This document shows, one piece after another, positions 27,001-33,903 of a stretch of 35,551 nucleotides of DNA. The DNA is from a bacterium (GTDB lineage Bacteria > Verrucomicrobiota > Kiritimatiellia > RFP12 > UBA1067). Within the stretch, counting starts at the first letter, position 1. Each line of letters opens with the position of its first letter. Both the position numbers and the translations under genes were made by a program. Below the pieces are notes generated by a model. That model made no database searches and was not told where the DNA came from. It saw only the letters and a list, made by a program, of their open reading frames with translations. The stretch lies in NCBI GenBank assembly GCA_025360845.1, contig JANYBJ010000136.1:1-35551 (forward strand), read 5' to 3'.

Positions 27001-27858
27001 GCCGGAGGATGCGCCCTTCGGGTCAATCGCAGTGCCCGGATACGACGCCGCATACCAATCCAAACTCCACTCGCCGGCGTTACCGTATGCGTCGTAAAGC
27101 CCCCACGCGTTTGGCAGGTAACTCCCCACTTTCGCCGTGCCGACGCTCGCATCACCACTCTGGCTGTACGCAGAACCTTGATTATACCAATAACGCGCCA
27201 AGGCTGCCAGATTCGGGCATGAGGTGGTGCTGGTCAGATTGCTGCCGCTGTTCAGCGCAGTCGTCGTCCCCGCCCGGCAGGCGTATTCCCACTGCGACTC
27301 GGTCGGCAGGTCGAAGGCGGCAAAACCGGTCTTGGCCCGCAGCTTGCCCATGAACGAAGCGGCATGCACCGCGTTCGTGGCCGGCCAGTTCGGGCTGATC
27401 GCGCTGTTGGCCGGGTTCTCCCGGATCTCGTAGTAAGACACCTGCTCGACCGGGCGCGTGGCGTAGTAGGTGGCGTTGGTGAAGTAGCTCGGCTTGTTTC
27501 CCATCACCAGCTCCCACTGACGCTGCGTCACCTCGAAGACCCCGATGTAGAAGTCCTTCGTCAGCGTCACCGCGTGCTGCGTCTCGTCGGCGGACCGGCC
27601 CAACTCATCCGCAGGACTGCCCATGGTGAACGTCCCCGCCGGAATCTTACGCAGCACCAGTTTCGTGGTCTTGTACTCGTCCGTCCAGCCGCCCGCAGGC
27701 ATGTCGGACAGGTACGACACCGGGTAGCTGGCGGCGTTGGTGCCGCCGGAGAGGTCGACGACCAGATAGGTGTCGGCGGCGGAGGCTGCGTCGGCGGCGA
27801 ACAGAAGCAGGCCAAAGGCCAGGGTTAGAAGGGGCATGCGGTGGGTGGGTGTTTTCAT
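21016..27858 (-). CDS. Giant secreted mosaic protein: FGE-like, LamG, CARDB, PKD and InlB-like modules
   Basis: A 2280-residue exported protein, probably surface-attached. Order by eye: signal peptide (1-27); FGE/SUMF1-like domain (about 40-335); a calcium-type repeat DTDADGLPDAWE...DFDRDGRTDAQE (335-375); LamG 1 (about 378-600); an InlB-like repeat (604-673); a second copy of the calcium repeat (673-713); LamG 2 (716-935); about six CARDB-like sandwiches (945-1770); a PKD-like domain (about 1773-1860); another InlB-like repeat (about 1950-2020); and a C-terminal domain ending FFKLEAELK, a tail common in Verrucomicrobia-type exported proteins. The FGE part has RGGFWADSAEWCRSARR, keeping only one of the two cysteine positions, so catalysis is unlikely. 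The start ATG overlaps the stop of the four-helix-bundle gene, with AAGGAG 10 nt upstream. Adhesion or glycan binding is inferred. Confidence 0.85.
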   Translation of the reverse strand: MKTPTHRMPLLTLAFGLLLFAADAASAADTYLVVDLSGGTNAASYPVSYLSDMPAGGWTDEYKTTKLVLRKIPAGTFTMGSPADELGRSADETQHAVTLTKDFYIGVFEVTQRQWELVMGNKPSYFTNATYYATRPVEQVSYYEIRENPANSAISPNWPATNAVHAASFMGKLRAKTGFAAFDLPTESQWEYACRAGTTTALNSGSNLTSTTSCPNLAALARYWYNQGSAYSQSGDASVGTAKVGSYLPNAWGLYDAYGNAGEWSLDWYAASYPGTAIDPKGASSGTSRNFRGGFWADSAEWCRSARRKYDDCRPFIRNHAIGFRSAMTLTASVLDTDADGLPDAWEIEHFGNLTASDGTGDFDRDGRTDAQELADNTDPADAGSTLGLVAYYPFDGNVNDATTNGRNATVGGGAALTLDRFGGTNRACSFDGIDDYVQTPTLINLGQAEYTIAVWFNTANTNRIYQNILNSIPHYGIAIGYGNFTVTNGLVVYVGNGTSWVSNGVGQKRDYRPDTWYLLCFRKQGDEFTVNVNGMSDQVLSAPSSSWNLDTPLLFGKSSYAFDWFGKSWWQGRMDDVRVYNRALSSNEVARLYTATSQPATHLVTLHPGDHGSIANANSGADYVVTVTNGADFPPVTVSAAAGWRFTGWTPAAPATVTNDFTATAGYEAVVTDTDLDGLPDAWEIEHFGNLTASDGTGDFDRDGRTDAQELADNTDPADAGSTLGLVAYYPFDGNANDASGNGKHGTVEGASLAPDRYGIANRAYSFDGLNDYIQASISSDTFGSDYTLYAWVSFRDFANDFPMIAYGENNYVTCHGLGPHYTADQRSRIGFYQDDASHVSGSRVVVSLSTEKLAQSEFYALTISKNSTVARIYLNGVLQQETAVRNTPVAPGNLLFFGGTSGWPQYALNGLIDDIRIYNRALSSNEVARLYAGDSIEPPLPGALPDLSLSSADLRILNAAGSETFNPAVGETVNIEVTVRNTGATNTVGDIFVQVFLDGSPTNLTSYSTNAYSVVASAVLAESLGVGGSRTLLLPWTVTGPDRVVTLTAVAEFASNRAQSQANAEGASSALPATEATLANNATGRSLQLGSPAAGEFGIKVEASMPTNLMSGVSYTLAGTARYDWGVREPVLGARVTVAVNGKTYEDRTVSPDGAWSVLLNGLPSGVHEAHVEADDGRLTGSTNLTLVVGVGVPTRDLRILDLGFEIGTYRVEGETAYAVTGSGVVLRARVRNDGNAASGSFTVAFRDGADTTYATCATNLPAFSEAWVTAPAGWTALAGLRTLSALADSGGAVAETDEGNNARSCTVVGTAALPDLIVTGLGFAPGSPKAGDTVTITATVKNQGAAAVPAGAALVTAFSHGAPVATTFGTGLVPGASVAVSTVWTAAAGTYAVRALADSGGAVAETLEDNNALTQTLSVRQALPDLRPWTLRWGWQQVSGLSFSPAQPVAGEAVTVTCDIDNSGTVPLGTGEAFDVVFSAGGSVFATNRVTLAAPLAVGASVRAEAIWRGGAAGLTNFAAAVDTAGEIAEESEANNGTSAGLAVYPSGASLQAAGLSFSPLQPLPGTAVTLTATVRNDGGAVGGAGAAVAFYAGATNVANRIGLTNLTADVAAKGGTATASLNWLAPGTAGDVAIYVTINGTVFQRTLTVTANPAPNLQVFSEDISVTPALPHSGEAVTVSATVRNTEGSPATNFTVRFSVDSPAGPWVDLGAPVRVTALAVGSNATVTAGATLLASRSAYGVKVEILPNEGQGDADRGDNAATTSFLLAGTPAANAGSDAEAFVGQTVHFNGAASVHASNYVWEVKSAPGNSTAGLVASHTAAPSLTPDQAGTYELRLIVDNGTLSSQPDTVKLTVKWIEWTVTSEHGTPVPMTGTNRVWYGTVLTNRVEAAIAQGTAQYVCTGWNNGPPEGGTTNWFTSTVTSDGRVAWNWRTNYWLGVELAGSGTVSVAAQTPWVGSAPGGVFEPAGSNVVLTAIAAEGWRFDQWRVDGVATNEATNTLTVAMNGPRTATAVFVELTLAEAVDNHSLNWTTGGSSNWFAQVNETSDGRDAARSGGAGNEQKSWLETTVSGPGLLGYRWKVSSEAEYDWLRLKVDNEVWRSIAGEVEWRVVSMRIEGSGTHTLRWEYAKDKTVSEGADCGWLDHVVWTPDYTGFALWANSHGLSGDVAGLFGLDRNGDGVPNGFEYAFGTNLPPGVLLLDIRMVNGRPVVEMPVQDASTTPYVNVRVLGSTNLTDWTLPVEPAVDTAGKPANRTWHEPLGVPPHRAFFKLEAELK
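25661..25840. repeat. Intragenic 180-bp direct repeat, copy encoding the second calcium module
   Basis: Nearly identical to 26675-26854, offset 1014 bp (338 codons). It encodes the end of a calcium-type repeat and the first residues of LamG 2. Similarity also resumes at the LamG ends (about 25058-25110 against 26076-26130), but the LamG cores differ strongly. Confidence 0.9.
26675..26854. repeat. Intragenic 180-bp direct repeat, copy encoding the first calcium module
   Basis: Partner of 25661-25840, differing at only a few bases by eye. High DNA identity next to strongly diverged LamG cores suggests recent gene conversion of the linker. Confidence 0.9.
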
Positions 27859-28703
27859 GGGTTGGGTTCTCCTTTTTCGACTGACATCGACTGACTCGAC
27901 TGACTTCGACTACCATCAAGAGGGGGGACGGCGGGCGTCGAGGGAAGTCGGGGGGCGTCGACCTCCCGCACGCCCTTGCATGCCGGATACCCGGTGCAGC
28001 CCCAGAAAGGCCGCCCGGCGTGGGAGCCGCTCTTGGCGGTGCGCTGGCGCATGGGCTTGCCGCACTCCGGGCAGACCGGCGCACCGGCTTCAGCCTGCTG
28101 CTGGTCGCGGGTCTCCAGCCGCGCGGCGGTGAGCCGCTCGCGGAAGCCGCCCTCCTGACGGAAAGCCTCGCCTTGCGCCTCTTTCTGGCGGCCGAGCATG
28201 TTCAGGGTCCGGCCGATCAGGAGCAAGAGCGCGTTGGCCACCAAGTCCGGGTCGTCGCTGTTCAGCCAGTGCGCGAAACGGTCGTATTGCGCCAGCAGAA
28301 AGGCCGAGGCTTCGTGCAGGCCGTCGCCCTCGCCCAGCGGGTTCGGGTCGAGCCGCAGGTCGAGCACCGCACAGGCCTCGGGTGAGGGCACCTTCCAGGG
28401 GAGCTTGCGGCGCGACAGCAGCCAAAACTCGTAGTCGTTCTTCAGTTCGGCCAGACTGGCGCGGGCCACGTCGGTGAGACGCATCTCGGTTTCGGCCGAG
28501 GTGCTGGCGCGCTCCGAGCCCTCGGCGATGCTCACGCGGCCCGAGCGCGCGGCCTGGGTCATCTGATCGAACTGCCGTCCGGTCGGGTCGTTGCGGCGGT
28601 CCAGGAAGGTTGTGCAAAAGCGCCAGGTGGCGAGCTGCACGATCGAGGCAATCGTAAAGCTGTCCAGCTTGCGGTAGCCGCCGTATTTGGAGAAGAGGTT
28701 CAT
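27855..28703 (-). CDS. Four-helix-bundle protein with a C-terminal topoisomerase-type zinc ribbon
   Basis: A 282-residue cytoplasmic protein. The N-terminal half is the S23/IVP-type four-helix bundle (GGYRKLDSFTIASIVQ, RNDPTGRQFDQMTQAARSG, IAEGSERAST, LTDVARASLAEL). The C-terminal part is a zf-C4_Topoisom zinc ribbon with Cys211, Cys214, Cys236 and Cys242. Such proteins are probably nucleic-acid binding; the related Avd proteins serve diversity-generating retroelements, but no reverse transcriptase is present here. The last 35 or so residues (SRSQSSQSMSVEKGEP) are encoded by a GTCGACTGAC-type repeat tract. Its TGA stop overlaps the ATG of the giant FGE-like protein gene (ATGA), implying translational coupling. 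AAAGG lies upstream of the start. Confidence 0.85.
   Translation of the reverse strand: MNLFSKYGGYRKLDSFTIASIVQLATWRFCTTFLDRRNDPTGRQFDQMTQAARSGRVSIAEGSERASTSAETEMRLTDVARASLAELKNDYEFWLLSRRKLPWKVPSPEACAVLDLRLDPNPLGEGDGLHEASAFLLAQYDRFAHWLNSDDPDLVANALLLLIGRTLNMLGRQKEAQGEAFRQEGGFRERLTAARLETRDQQQAEAGAPVCPECGKPMRQRTAKSGSHAGRPFWGCTGYPACKGVREVDAPRLPSTPAVPPLDGSRSQSSQSMSVEKGEPNP
27877..27964. repeat. Degenerate GTCGA/TCGACTGAC repeat tract, copy 1
   Basis: Short degenerate repeats of the form TCGACTGAC and GTCGAGG, lying inside the 3' end of the four-helix-bundle gene and coding for its low-complexity tail. Related tracts are at 28721-28826 and 30833-30912. Confidence 0.75.
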
Positions 28704-28720
28704 GGGGTGGCCTTTCTTTT

Positions 28721-28826
28721 TCGACTGCCGTCGACTGACTTCGACCTCCCCTCGACTCCCGTCGGTAGAAGTCGAAGCCAGTCGCTGTCAGTCGCTGTCA
28801 GTCGATGTTAGTCGCTCTTGATCGCT
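28721..28826. repeat. Degenerate GTCGA/TCGACTGAC repeat tract, copy 2
   Basis: Fills the 136-bp gap between the start of the four-helix-bundle gene and the stop of the next lipoprotein gene. It includes near-perfect 10-bp units (GTCGCTGTCA twice, then GTCGATGTTA and GTCGCTCTTG). Copies 1 and 2 thus bracket the four-helix-bundle gene. Confidence 0.8.
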
Positions 28827-28839
28827 CTCTCTTTCGCGC

Positions 28840-29862
28840 TCAGTCCTTCAGCCCTTTGAAATAGGCGGCGTCCAAATTGTCGGCAAAGCCGACCTTGTAC
28901 TTCGCGCTCAAGAGTTCAACCGTTTTCCGGTATTGCGCGGGGGCCAGCCAGTGGCCGTTTTCACCCTCCGGCAAAACGATCCATTCGCCGGGCCGGGAAA
29001 CAATCGGGGCGTTGTATTTGCGTACGGCGTTGGTCAGAATACTCCCGGTCGCATACTCCACCCGCATCTCCTCGCAGAAGTCGTATTCGTCCGTCAGGCG
29101 GATCACACGGAAGGTTGCCGGAGGAGTCGTGACGTCCGCACCGTGTCCGTCCGAAGCGACCATGCGGTCAAGCGTCTTGACCAGATCTTTCATGACTTCG
29201 CGGACGGCAAACTTGACGACGCCTTGGATATTTTCGTCTTCGTACAACAAGCGGACTGTCCCTGGCGCAAGCGCGCATGAAAGCCCTGGCTGCTCCGGGT
29301 TGAAGAGAAAGGAGCGCGTCAGGGTCTGTTCTCCAAGAACCGCTCCGGTTTGTTTGTCTTTGAGCGTCACGGCCAACTCCACATGCCCGCACGGGAAAAA
29401 GTCGTAGGCCTCCAATCCTGCGCCCCCAAAGCCGATAATCCAAAAATCTTTGGTGTAGCTGACGCCGTACAGGTGGTTGATCCGGACGTGCAGGTCATAC
29501 TCCTTGCCCTTTCCGGAGAACGCGCCGGATTCATCCAGCACACGTTGAATGAGGGCGGACGTTCCCTGTGCAACACCCTGTGTCGCGTACAGGGTCCGAT
29601 CCATGTAGGTCGGCCCCGCGCCGGACCACTGGTTATACAGAAAAAGCGGAACCAGATAGCGTAATTCGTAATGATCCGCTTCGAGCACCTCTCCCGTCGG
29701 CCGCGCATCGATCACCTCCGCGACCGTTATGTTGCAGGCATAAGGTTCTTTGGTTATTTCAAGATTTTCAGGGAATCCATCCCGGGCAAGCTGCAACGGA
29801 GCGGGCGGCGTATTGCAGCCAGCCAAACAGGCCCAAACCATCAATAAAGCCAGGCGTTTCAT
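28840..29862 (-). CDS. Predicted lipoprotein of unknown function, 340 residues
   Basis: A lipobox L-A-G-C ends at Cys16 after a short hydrophobic stretch, so the protein should be lipid-anchored. The body (about 40-230) has features reminiscent of small envelope lipoproteins of the YajG or ABC-auxiliary type: a strand-rich part beginning NITVAEVIDARPTGE, and later an amphipathic helix (VVKFAVREVMKDLVKTLDRM). The match is weak, so no function is assigned. AAGGAG overlaps the stop codon of the upstream lipoprotein gene (12-bp gap), so the two are one operon. The C-terminal 100 residues have a second strand-rich region without a recognised domain. Confidence 0.75.
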   Translation of the reverse strand: MKRLALLMVWACLAGCNTPPAPLQLARDGFPENLEITKEPYACNITVAEVIDARPTGEVLEADHYELRYLVPLFLYNQWSGAGPTYMDRTLYATQGVAQGTSALIQRVLDESGAFSGKGKEYDLHVRINHLYGVSYTKDFWIIGFGGAGLEAYDFFPCGHVELAVTLKDKQTGAVLGEQTLTRSFLFNPEQPGLSCALAPGTVRLLYEDENIQGVVKFAVREVMKDLVKTLDRMVASDGHGADVTTPPATFRVIRLTDEYDFCEEMRVEYATGSILTNAVRKYNAPIVSRPGEWIVLPEGENGHWLAPAQYRKTVELLSAKYKVGFADNLDAAYFKGLKD

Positions 29863-29874
29863 CGTCTCCGCTCC

Positions 29875-30456
29875 TTACAGCAAAATTTGGCTAAGTAACG
29901 CTTCCGCCAAAGCCGCAAACACATCGTTTTCCGCAGAAATATCAACCCTCACACGTTGCCGGCTCCATTCCCCTTCCCGCCCCGTCCGGCAAAGGACAAT
30001 GGCCTTGGAAACGATCCGGTCTCCTTTTTTCTTGTGAATACGATAGACCTCCATCTCTTCCACGTTCAGGAAAAGTTGCTTCTTGGCGGCCTGCCCGGTT
30101 TGCGGCAGATAGAGACGATCAACCGAATAACCTCGGCTGCGTAAGGCGTCCACGGTCTTTTCATATAAGGCCAAGCCCGGTCGACTCATTGAATAGCTCG
30201 ATGCCGGAGCGACAATTTTTTTGCGTTCATAATCAAGACATCCGCCGAAGGGCTGGGTTACGCTTTCTCCGGCAAACACCAGAATCAACGCGTCGCCTTT
30301 CGTGATGCCTGAAATCCCCGAAGCGGAGCGGTTTGTCACGGCACTCGTCCCGGCACCTTCGACATCACGTGTCTCCGGACGATGATGCGGAAGAAGATAG
30401 GGGGTTGAACAACCGCAGAGACACAGTACGTACAGCAAACCGGCAACAGGTCTCAT
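29875..30456 (-). CDS. Predicted lipoprotein of unknown function, 193 residues
   Basis: I start at 30456 (MRPVAGLLYVLCLCGCS) because AGGAG lies 9 nt upstream and a lipobox L-C-G-C ends at Cys16; an in-frame ATG at 30498 would bury the signal. The mature protein has a strand-rich core (GDALILVFAGES, LFLNVEEMEVYRI, KAIVLCRTGREGEW) and a C-terminal helix (FAALAEALLSQILL). No family was recognised. It is the middle gene of a run of lipoproteins on the minus strand, 32 bp after the 107-residue one and 12 bp before the 340-residue one. Confidence 0.75.
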   Translation of the reverse strand: MRPVAGLLYVLCLCGCSTPYLLPHHRPETRDVEGAGTSAVTNRSASGISGITKGDALILVFAGESVTQPFGGCLDYERKKIVAPASSYSMSRPGLALYEKTVDALRSRGYSVDRLYLPQTGQAAKKQLFLNVEEMEVYRIHKKKGDRIVSKAIVLCRTGREGEWSRQRVRVDISAENDVFAALAEALLSQILL

Positions 30457-30488
30457 TGCAGACAACTCCTTTATTCCGTCGTAAGCGT

Positions 30489-30812
30489 TCAGCGACACTT
30501 AAGCGGCGTCGACCAATCCACATTCGTAACCGATGCCGCTTCTGTGCCCGAGGGCAGACATACGCTTTGGCAAGGAGTTCCGCCGACATTTGCCAACTCG
30601 CTTCGGGACCGCTCGTAATTCGAGATGCTTTGAATCGACCCGTTCGGGTTATTTTGAATTTCCGTCCCCGTTTGAACGGATTTGTAATGATATCTTTGCT
30701 GCTCAATCCGCCACCCGCTCCCCTGCGGAGGCGGCACATAACGGGGCGAACATCCACACATAACCAAGGCCATCCCGCCCACGATAAAGCCCCTCAGTGC
30801 TTTCTTCGTCAT
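30489..30812 (-). CDS. Small predicted lipoprotein, 107 residues
   Basis: I start at 30812 (MTKKALRGFIVGGMALVMCGC), with an excellent AAAGGAGGGGG just upstream; the longer frame to 30956 would run back through repeat-tract DNA. A lipobox-like M-C-G-C ends at Cys21. The mature part is polar, rich in Ser, Asn and Gln (GTEIQNNPNGSIQSISNYER), with two further cysteines (CQSVC) that could pair. No family was recognised. It heads a probable three-gene lipoprotein operon with the genes at 29875 and 28840. Confidence 0.7.
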   Translation of the reverse strand: MTKKALRGFIVGGMALVMCGCSPRYVPPPQGSGWRIEQQRYHYKSVQTGTEIQNNPNGSIQSISNYERSRSELANVGGTPCQSVCLPSGTEAASVTNVDWSTPLKCR

Positions 30813-30832
30813 TCCCCCTCCTTTAAAAAAGC

Positions 30833-30912
30833 GATTCCGACTCCAATCGACTCCGGCCGACGGCGTGTCAACCTTTCCCGACAGAAGTCGGCAGGAGTCG
30901 AATGAAGTCGTC
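30833..30912. repeat. Degenerate GTCGA-type repeat tract, copy 3
   Basis: Repeats of the type CGACTCC, AGAAGTCGG and GGAGTCGAATGAAGTCG between two lipoprotein genes. It is related in composition to the tracts around the four-helix-bundle gene but more degenerate. Confidence 0.6.
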
Positions 30913-30952
30913 AGCCGGCGGGCGGCGGGGGCTGTCTCCTGCCCCGGCAAGC

Positions 30953-31141
30953 TCAAAGCTGGATAAGCTTGAGCTGCATGTCCTTGTCCGCCCAGTCGGT
31001 CTGCGTAGCCGACTCGCTCTCCACGCGACTAATGATCTTGCCCGAACCGTCGGTCTCAACATTCACGGCTTGTATTTTCGAACCGTGTTGCATCCCGCGC
31101 ACGCCGCCGCCGCCATGGCCACTAACACCAACCGTTTCATG
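30953..31141 (-). pseudogene. Small lipoprotein gene with a frameshift at an A-run
   Basis: AAGGAG precedes an ATG at 31141. The frame reads MKRLVLVAMAAAACAGC (lipobox ending Cys17) then NTVRKYKP and a stop at 25 codons. If one base is added to the AAAA run in CGAAAATAC, or the ribosome slips back one base on AAA, the reading continues as NTVRKIQAVNVETDGSG, through TQTDWADKDMQLKLIQL to a stop at 30953. The result is a 62-residue lipoprotein with a good signal. I read it as a real gene that is either freshly broken, mis-sequenced, or expressed by -1 frameshifting. It lies between two other lipoprotein genes on the same strand. Confidence 0.6.
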
Positions 31142-31184
31142 CTCATCTCCTTTGTCTGCAAGTCAATGGAGAATGAAGTCAGAA

Positions 31185-31556
31185 TTAGGGAACCTTCGTG
31201 CTAACACCTATCAGATAGATCTCCTTGGCTGGCATCGGAAAGAGAAAGTACGGCGGAAACATCCAAATCGGTATTTCTGAATATCCGGCGTTTAGAAGAT
31301 GAAAGGCATTGCCCCCATCTGCCGTGCCCTTGCTTTCCATGCTCGTCTGAAGTCTAGCGGTATCCTCCATCCGATGGATGGGTATGAATAACCATCGGAC
31401 CTCATAGTCGCGTCCTGTAACCAAGGACACGGGCTGCCCTTGAACATTAGTGAACTTCTTGCCCGCAGCTAACTTCTGTGACTGGACCGACAAGCACCCT
31501 TGCGAAAACACCAACGCAAAAATGCAACACAACGCAACTGAATGCGATCTCTTCAT
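31185..31556 (-). CDS. Small predicted lipoprotein or exported protein, 123 residues
   Basis: I start at 31556 (MKRSHSVALCCIFALVFSQGC) because AAGGAG is upstream and the signal peptide then begins at the N-terminus. A lipobox-like S-Q-G-C ends at Cys21; Gln is unusual at that place, so lipidation is less sure. The mature part has VSLVTGRDYEVRWLFIPI and IPIWMFPPYFLFPM, and ends VSTKVP. No family was recognised. The DNA is clearly more AT-rich than the 5-20 kb part of the window. It is first in the minus-strand lipoprotein series and is divergent from the beta-helix gene. Confidence 0.65.
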   Translation of the reverse strand: MKRSHSVALCCIFALVFSQGCLSVQSQKLAAGKKFTNVQGQPVSLVTGRDYEVRWLFIPIHRMEDTARLQTSMESKGTADGGNAFHLLNAGYSEIPIWMFPPYFLFPMPAKEIYLIGVSTKVP

Positions 31557-31682
31557 TTGCCTGCTCCTTCTGACTTTCAGATCCATATCAATAAATGCCT
31601 AAATTCTGAAAACTTGTTGCAGAATACTCATTCCGTTTATTATTATCAAGTTAGAATTCGATAAAGTGTGCGATTTTCGTAC

Positions 31683-31711
31683 CTGACATCCGTTTGCGAA
31701 TGCGCTATTCT
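31683..31711 (+). promoter_or_regulatory. Candidate promoter of the beta-helix gene
   Basis: CTGACA (31683-31688, five of six to consensus) is separated by 17 nt from TATTCT (31706-31711, four of six). Transcription would start near 31718, about 20 nt before the chosen start codon. Confidence 0.45.
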
Positions 31712-31726
31712 ATTGTCAAACAATAG
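31710..31726. promoter_or_regulatory. Inverted repeat CTATTG-TCAAA-CAATAG at the candidate transcription start
   Basis: A perfect 6-bp inverted repeat with a 5-nt centre overlaps the end of the candidate -10, the expected transcription start and the first bases of the ribosome site (AGGGGG, 31725-31730). It could be a repressor operator or a small hairpin affecting initiation. Confidence 0.4.
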
Positions 31727-31737
31727 GGGGTATGCGA

Positions 31738-33882
31738 ATGAAAGTTGCTGTCTGGATTCTCGCCGGTCTTGTCGTCGGCACGTCGGCCGTTCATGCGGGA
31801 AGCGTCAAGAAATTCTATGTCGCGCCGGAGGGCAGCGACGCCGCGTCCGGTTCTTGGTGGCGTCCGTTCGCCACGTTCGAGCGTGCCCAAGTGGCGGTCA
31901 AAGCCGCCAAGGAGGCCAAGCCCGCAGAGCCGTTCGAGCGCATCGAGGTGCTCTTCAAGGGCGGCACCTACACCCTCCAGAAGCCGATCCTGCTCCAGCC
32001 CGCGCACGGCGGCACCGCGGCTTGTCCCGTGGTCTACCGGGCCCGGGACGGACAGACACCGGTCTTCACCGGCGGCCGCGCGATCACGGGGTGGACCGTC
32101 GGCGCAAACGGCGCGTGGACCGTTCAGATTCCCGAGGTGAAGGCGGGCCAATGGGACTTCGCGCAGCTTTTCGTGAACGACACCCGCCGCTTCCGCCCGC
32201 GCCTGCCGAAGCAGGGTTACTTCAACAGCGTTGACGACTTCGAAAAGAACGACAACGGCATCAACGGGTTCCTCTACGAAAAGGAAGACGTCAATCCCGC
32301 CTGGGCCAACCTGGCAGACATCGAGTTCCATGTGCTGCACGTCTGGTCCGCCTCGCGGATGCGCGCCGCCTCGATCGACCCCGCAAAGAAAACGGTGAAG
32401 TTCCCCAAGACACGCGCTTTCAATTCGGACTGGGGCAATTTCAAGGGACGCCGTTATTGGGCCGAGAATGTGAAGGAGGCTTTCGGCGCGCCCGGCGAGT
32501 GGTACCTTGACAAGCCCACCGGCACGCTCGCCTACATGCCGCTCCCCGGCGAGACGCCCGCCAACACCCGCGTCGAGGCACCCTTTCTCTCACAGCTCCT
32601 CATCTTCCAGGGCTTCGAGAACCAGCCGCTCATCAACACCTCGCTCGAAGGACTGGTCTTCAAACAGTCTCAGTGGGTCACCCCGCCGGAGGGCAACTTC
32701 ACGCCGCAGGGCGAGATGAACATTCCTGCCGCCGTGGAGTTCGTCAGCGCGCGCGGCGTCACCATGCGGCGCTGCGCCTTCACCCAGCTCGGCGGCTACA
32801 CGCTGGCCTTCGGTCCGGGCGCCCACTCGAACACCGTGGACCACTGCCTGATGACCGATCTCGGCGCGGGCGGAGTCAAGATCGGCCCGCCCTTTGCCGG
32901 CTACCTCATGGCCGAAGCCCCGAAGAACGTGCTCTCGCCCGACGCGCCCGACGGCCTCGCCAAGACCACCTCGGCCATCACCATCTCCAACTGCCGCATC
33001 GCCGGCGGCGGACGCATCCACCCCGCCGCGCACGGCGTCTGGATCGGACACTCCTCCTACAACCGCATCCTGAACAACGAGATCAGCGACCTCTACTACA
33101 CCGCCGTCTCGATCGGCTGGGTCTGGGGGTACGCCGAACCCTCGCACGCGCACCACAACGAGGTCGCCTTCAACCACCTGCACCACATCGGCCAGGGCGT
33201 GCTCTCCGACATGGGCGGCGTCTACACCCTCGGTCTCTCGCCCGGCACCACAATCCACGACAACCGCATCCACGACGTTTACGCCTTCGACTACGGCGGC
33301 TGGGGCCTCTACACCGACGAGGGCTCCACCGGCATCCGCCTGTGGAACAACCTCGTTTACGGCGTCAAGACCGGCGGCTTCCACCAGCACTACGGCCGCG
33401 AGAACACCATCGAGAACAACATCTTCGCCAACTCGCTGAAAGACCAGCTTCAGCGCACGCGCGACGAGCAGCACCTCTCGTTCTCCTTCCGCAACAACAT
33501 CGTCTATTGGGACAACGACGGCGCGCTCCTCGGCAACAACTGGGCCGGCGGCGTGCGCGGCGAGAAAGACGGCAAGCCCACCCAGCACTACGAGCTCGGC
33601 CCGAACCTGTACTGGCACAGCTCGGGCAAGCAGGACCTCTTCCCCGGCAAGAAGACGCTGGCCCAGTGGCAGGCCGAGACCGGCCAGGACGCGGGCTCGC
33701 TCGTGGCCGACCCGCTCTTCGAAAATCCCGCCGTAGGCGACTTCCGCCTCAAGCCCGGTTCGCCCGCCGCCAAGGTCGGCTTCAAGCCCTTCGACGCCGT
33801 CGCTTCGAGCGGCCCGCGCGCGCCTGACCTGCTGCCCAAACTTGCGGTCAAGCCCGTTCCCACGATGTACGAGATCAAATAA
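31738..33882 (+). CDS. Secreted right-handed beta-helix protein, GH141-like
   Basis: A 714-residue exported protein, probably a polysaccharide-active enzyme. I start at 31738 ([20 protein letters not shown], clear signal peptide) because AGGGGG is 7 nt upstream; the ATG at 31732 would leave only 1 nt. The mature start [29 protein letters not shown], the phrase [28 protein letters not shown] and the later repeats ([60 protein letters not shown]) are those of a parallel beta-helix of the GH141/pectate-lyase type. GH141 members include alpha-L-fucosidase and xylanase activities. The substrate cannot be read from the sequence. It is followed by a REPIN-like element and a lipoprotein gene. Confidence 0.82.
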   Translation: MKVAVWILAGLVVGTSAVHAGSVKKFYVAPEGSDAASGSWWRPFATFERAQVAVKAAKEAKPAEPFERIEVLFKGGTYTLQKPILLQPAHGGTAACPVVYRARDGQTPVFTGGRAITGWTVGANGAWTVQIPEVKAGQWDFAQLFVNDTRRFRPRLPKQGYFNSVDDFEKNDNGINGFLYEKEDVNPAWANLADIEFHVLHVWSASRMRAASIDPAKKTVKFPKTRAFNSDWGNFKGRRYWAENVKEAFGAPGEWYLDKPTGTLAYMPLPGETPANTRVEAPFLSQLLIFQGFENQPLINTSLEGLVFKQSQWVTPPEGNFTPQGEMNIPAAVEFVSARGVTMRRCAFTQLGGYTLAFGPGAHSNTVDHCLMTDLGAGGVKIGPPFAGYLMAEAPKNVLSPDAPDGLAKTTSAITISNCRIAGGGRIHPAAHGVWIGHSSYNRILNNEISDLYYTAVSIGWVWGYAEPSHAHHNEVAFNHLHHIGQGVLSDMGGVYTLGLSPGTTIHDNRIHDVYAFDYGGWGLYTDEGSTGIRLWNNLVYGVKTGGFHQHYGRENTIENNIFANSLKDQLQRTRDEQHLSFSFRNNIVYWDNDGALLGNNWAGGVRGEKDGKPTQHYELGPNLYWHSSGKQDLFPGKKTLAQWQAETGQDAGSLVADPLFENPAVGDFRLKPGSPAAKVGFKPFDAVASSGPRAPDLLPKLAVKPVPTMYEIK

Positions 33883-33903
33883 CTGTTAGTTTAGGAGTGC
33901 CTC

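Noticed and set aside
26872-27750. Active formylglycine-generating enzyme in the giant protein
   Set aside because: Only one of the two cysteine positions is kept (FWADSAEWCRSARR), and the domain is part of an adhesin-like mosaic.
28704-28839. Template repeat of a diversity-generating retroelement next to the four-helix-bundle gene
   Set aside because: The gap consists of GTCGA-type short repeats with no similarity to the end of the FGE domain, and no reverse transcriptase is in the window.
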